A stretch of 64,000 nucleotides of DNA. Source: Asticcacaulis sp. UBA2476 (GTDB lineage Bacteria; Pseudomonadota; Alphaproteobacteria; Caulobacterales; Caulobacteraceae). Below are positions 62,214 to 64,000 of this stretch, piece after piece; position 1 is the stretch's first letter, and each line of letters starts with the position of its first letter. Position numbers and translations under genes: made by a program. Below the pieces are notes generated by a model. It did not search any database. It worked only from the letters and a program-made list of their open reading frames with translations, and was not told the DNA's origin. The stretch is from assembly GCA_002342035.1 (NCBI GenBank), contig DDPE01000063.1:1-64000 (forward strand), in the 5' to 3' direction.

Positions 62214-63467
62214 TCACGAGTTGGAAACCGCGGCACTAAGCACGGCCAAAAGCCGGTCAACATGCTCAGGGCGAAACACCAGCGGCGGCCGGATTTTGAG
62301 GACATTACCGTACGGGCCGGTGGCGCTGATCAGCACCTTGTGCTGGCGTAAATAATTGACGATCTGACGGGCGCGGTCTCCATCGGGCTGGCAGTCCGTT
62401 ATGATATCGACGCCAAAGAAAAGCCCCGTCCCGCGCACCTCACCGACATGATCGCTGTGGTCGCTCAGCGTGTGCAGACCGTCCTTAAGATACGCACCGA
62501 CCTCACGGGCATTGGTTATCAATCCTTCGTCAGCAATGACATTTAAAACCGCAAGCGCTGCCGCACTTGAGACCGGATTGCCGCCGAAGGTGTTAAAATA
62601 GCGCGACTTTTTACCAAACTGTTCGATCAGTTCCGCGCGCATGGCCACACCCGCGACCGGATGGCCATTGCCCATCGGCTTGCCCATGCTGACCAGATCG
62701 GGGCTGAGGCCGTGGCGCTGAAAGCCCCACATGGCCTCACCGGTGCGGCCAAAACCGGCCTGAACCTCATCGGCAACGAACAAACCGCCCGCCGCATGCA
62801 CCCGCACAACGGCGGGCTTTAGGAACCCCGCTGGATCAGAAATCACCCCGTCGCTGGAGAACAAGGTGTCGCAGATAAACAGGGCGGGCGGAAAGCCAGC
62901 CTTGGTCATGCGCGCAATGACATCATCCATGGCTTGCGCAAAGCCTGCAGCGCGATCCTGCGGCGCAAATCTAAGCGGCGACGTCACGGTAAATATGTGC
63001 TCCCCGCGCACCACCCCCTCGCCCAGAGACGGCGACATCTGCGACACCGCATGGGTCACGCCGTGGTAGGCCAGTTCGGTAACGATGATACCCGTCCGTC
63101 CGGTATAGGCCTCCGCAATGCGCACCGCCAGATCATTGGCCTCACTGCCGGAGCAGGTGAACATCACCCGGTCGATGTGATCCGGCAGAGTCGCCAACAA
63201 GGTTTCCGCGCAGTCAAGGATCGTCTCATGCAGATAACGGGTATGGGTATTTAAGGTTGCCACCTGCTTTGTGATGGCTTCCACTACACGCGGATGGCAG
63301 TGGCCCAAGGACGCGACATTGTTATAGACATCGAGAAAGGCGTCGCCCGCTGCATCATAGAGCCATACCCCTTCGCCGCGCACGAAATGGGCCGGCTCGT
63401 CGTAAAACAGCCGGTAAGCAGGCCCCAGCAGACGGTCGCGGCGCGCGATCAGATCGGTTTGGGTCAT
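62214..63467 (-). CDS. Class III PLP enzyme, AGXT2L-like (phospho-lyase candidate)
   Basis: 417 residues. DVYNNVASLGHCHPRVVEA, LNTHTRYLHETILDCAETLLATLP, FTCSGSEANDLAVRIAEAYTG, VADEVQAGFGRTGEAMWGF and PLP Lys in LVSMGKPMGNGHPVAGV. The NTHTRYLH and KIRPPLVF segments are characteristic of the AGXT2L branch, whose members eliminate phosphate and ammonia from phosphohydroxylysine or phosphoethanolamine. It starts 4 bases inside the end of an APH-like kinase gene, its expected partner. A plain transaminase remains possible. Confidence 0.8.
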   Translation of the reverse strand: MTQTDLIARRDRLLGPAYRLFYDEPAHFVRGEGVWLYDAAGDAFLDVYNNVASLGHCHPRVVEAITKQVATLNTHTRYLHETILDCAETLLATLPDHIDRVMFTCSGSEANDLAVRIAEAYTGRTGIIVTELAYHGVTHAVSQMSPSLGEGVVRGEHIFTVTSPLRFAPQDRAAGFAQAMDDVIARMTKAGFPPALFICDTLFSSDGVISDPAGFLKPAVVRVHAAGGLFVADEVQAGFGRTGEAMWGFQRHGLSPDLVSMGKPMGNGHPVAGVAMRAELIEQFGKKSRYFNTFGGNPVSSAAALAVLNVIADEGLITNAREVGAYLKDGLHTLSDHSDHVGEVRGTGLFFGVDIITDCQPDGDRARQIVNYLRQHKVLISATGPYGNVLKIRPPLVFRPEHVDRLLAVLSAAVSNS

Positions 63468-64000
63468 GCGGGGCTCCGTTGACAGGCGGTTTTAAGCTTA
63501 TCAGCGACCTTGGCAGGCGATAGCTCCGCCACCGCCATAAGCGCCGTGATCGAGCGCGGGGCATTGCGCATGATGTAGACTCCATTGGCCGGATGGCGTC
63601 GCGCTCGCCAATGGGCGATGCCGACCGTAATCGCCCAACGCGCCCTGACCAGATCAAAGATCAGCTCAATCTCAGGCTCGGTTAACGGGCGAATAGCATG
63701 GAACGCCGCCACCATCTCAGACAAGGCCGCAATCGGATCATCGATATCAAATAGCTGATAGGCCGCCGCGGTCGCCAGATCGCACACGGCGTGCGATTTT
63801 ACCGCATCACCAAAGTCGATCACCCCGCTGATCAGCCCGCCATCGCCGACAATCAGATTATGCAGATTAAGATCATTATGGATGAACTGCGTTGGCAATG
63901 CCGCCAAGGTCGGCGCCACCACATCCTCAAATCGGGCAAAGACGGCGTCACAGACCTGACGCACATCACAGTCCTCAACCGCGCTCAGCAACGGCCGGAT
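63464..64000 (-). CDS. APH-family kinase, partial (hydroxylysine kinase-like)
   Basis: Only the C-terminal part is in the window; the gene runs off the right edge. Brenner motif FIHNDLNLHNLIV and metal-binding VIDFGDAVKSHAVCDLATA are those of aminoglycoside/choline/homoserine kinase-type phosphotransferases. Overlap with the AGXT2L-like gene suggests it phosphorylates the hydroxylated amine that the lyase then cleaves. Substrate is inferred. Confidence 0.8.
   Translation of the reverse strand: MRPLLSAVEDCDVRQVCDAVFARFEDVVAPTLAALPTQFIHNDLNLHNLIVGDGGLISGVIDFGDAVKSHAVCDLATAAAYQLFDIDDPIAALSEMVAAFHAIRPLTEPEIELIFDLVRARWAITVGIAHWRARRHPANGVYIMRNAPRSITALMAVAELSPAKVADKLKTACQRSPA

Noticed and set aside
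1..64000. CRISPR array, tRNA or rRNA genes
   Set aside because: No regularly spaced repeats and no cloverleaf-like or rRNA-like segments were noticed; a tRNA scan would settle this.

Overview
The window looks like a Caulobacterales-type alphaproteobacterium, plausibly Asticcacaulis or a close relative. This is inferred from the isopeptidase-type lasso peptide locus (astexin-like leader and core), the TonB-dependent receptors with FecR/FecI-like regulators, and the sugar-acid and peptide catabolism genes. About the first 37.5 kb is accessory DNA built from mobile-element modules. The rest reads as ordinary chromosome, with one decayed spot at 48.0-48.9 kb.

Layout. (1) 0-5.1 kb: a plasmid/ICE maintenance block on the minus strand (ArdC antirestriction protein, DUF2958, ParB-like protein, DUF736), plus a pRiA4b ORF-3-like gene on the plus strand. 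The ArdC operon is preceded by a cluster of perfect hairpins. (2) 5.5-18.1 kb: a complete lasso peptide system. It has a truncated and an intact GntR-type regulator, precursor A, fused RRE/leader peptidase B and cyclase C on the plus strand. Facing them on the minus strand are an isopeptidase, a TonB-dependent transducer with an STN domain, a FecR anti-sigma factor and an ECF sigma factor carrying an N-terminal XRE-type HTH. Three tandem small XRE regulators with duplicated palindromic operators follow. (3) 18.1-22.5 kb: a minus-strand LuxR-LuxI quorum-sensing operon. It runs through a small ORF into a DUF6499/DUF2285 pair in different reading frames, which resembles the frameshifted ICE excision activator FseA, and then 1 bp later into an ABC exporter. 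(4) 22.7-26.8 kb: a large serine recombinase translationally coupled to two ParB/RepB-like proteins, with a divergent winged-helix regulator. (5) 27.5-37.1 kb: a defence island with an HTH-Dcm methyltransferase, Vsr and MvaI/BcnI-type endonuclease, a GHKL ATPase coupled to a Rossmann/MTase-like protein, a second cytosine methyltransferase, an HNH-like Zn protein and a large protein with a PD-(D/E)XK-like C-terminus. (6) About 37.5 kb: a Tat-signal gene cut off after roughly 80 codons, taken as the element/chromosome junction.

Chromosomal part. 37.5-42.4 kb encodes sugar-acid (uronate/aldarate) uptake and catabolism: MFS transporter, KdgD-like dehydratase, carboxylesterase, cupin. Next come heme oxygenase, a FAD oxidoreductase and the Ku-LigD end-joining pair. 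Then follow a broken egtB and a relic of a type III restriction subunit. 49-64 kb is a long minus-strand peptide and amino-acid catabolic region: GcdH-like dehydrogenase, GabT/DavT, RidA, GabD/DavD, omega-transaminase, serine hydrolase, LysR, POT transporter, TonB receptor, P1 peptidase, AGXT2L-like class III enzyme and APH-like kinase. The last two suggest hydroxylysine or a related phospho-amine route.

How the parts may work together (inference). The lasso peptide would be made and exported, re-enter through the TonB transducer, signal through FecR to the XRE-sigma protein, and be linearised by the isopeptidase. A shared dyad motif occurs before the GntR gene, the lasso precursor and luxR. 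The exporter lies in the quorum-sensing operon. Both points suggest lasso production and element mobility are co-regulated.
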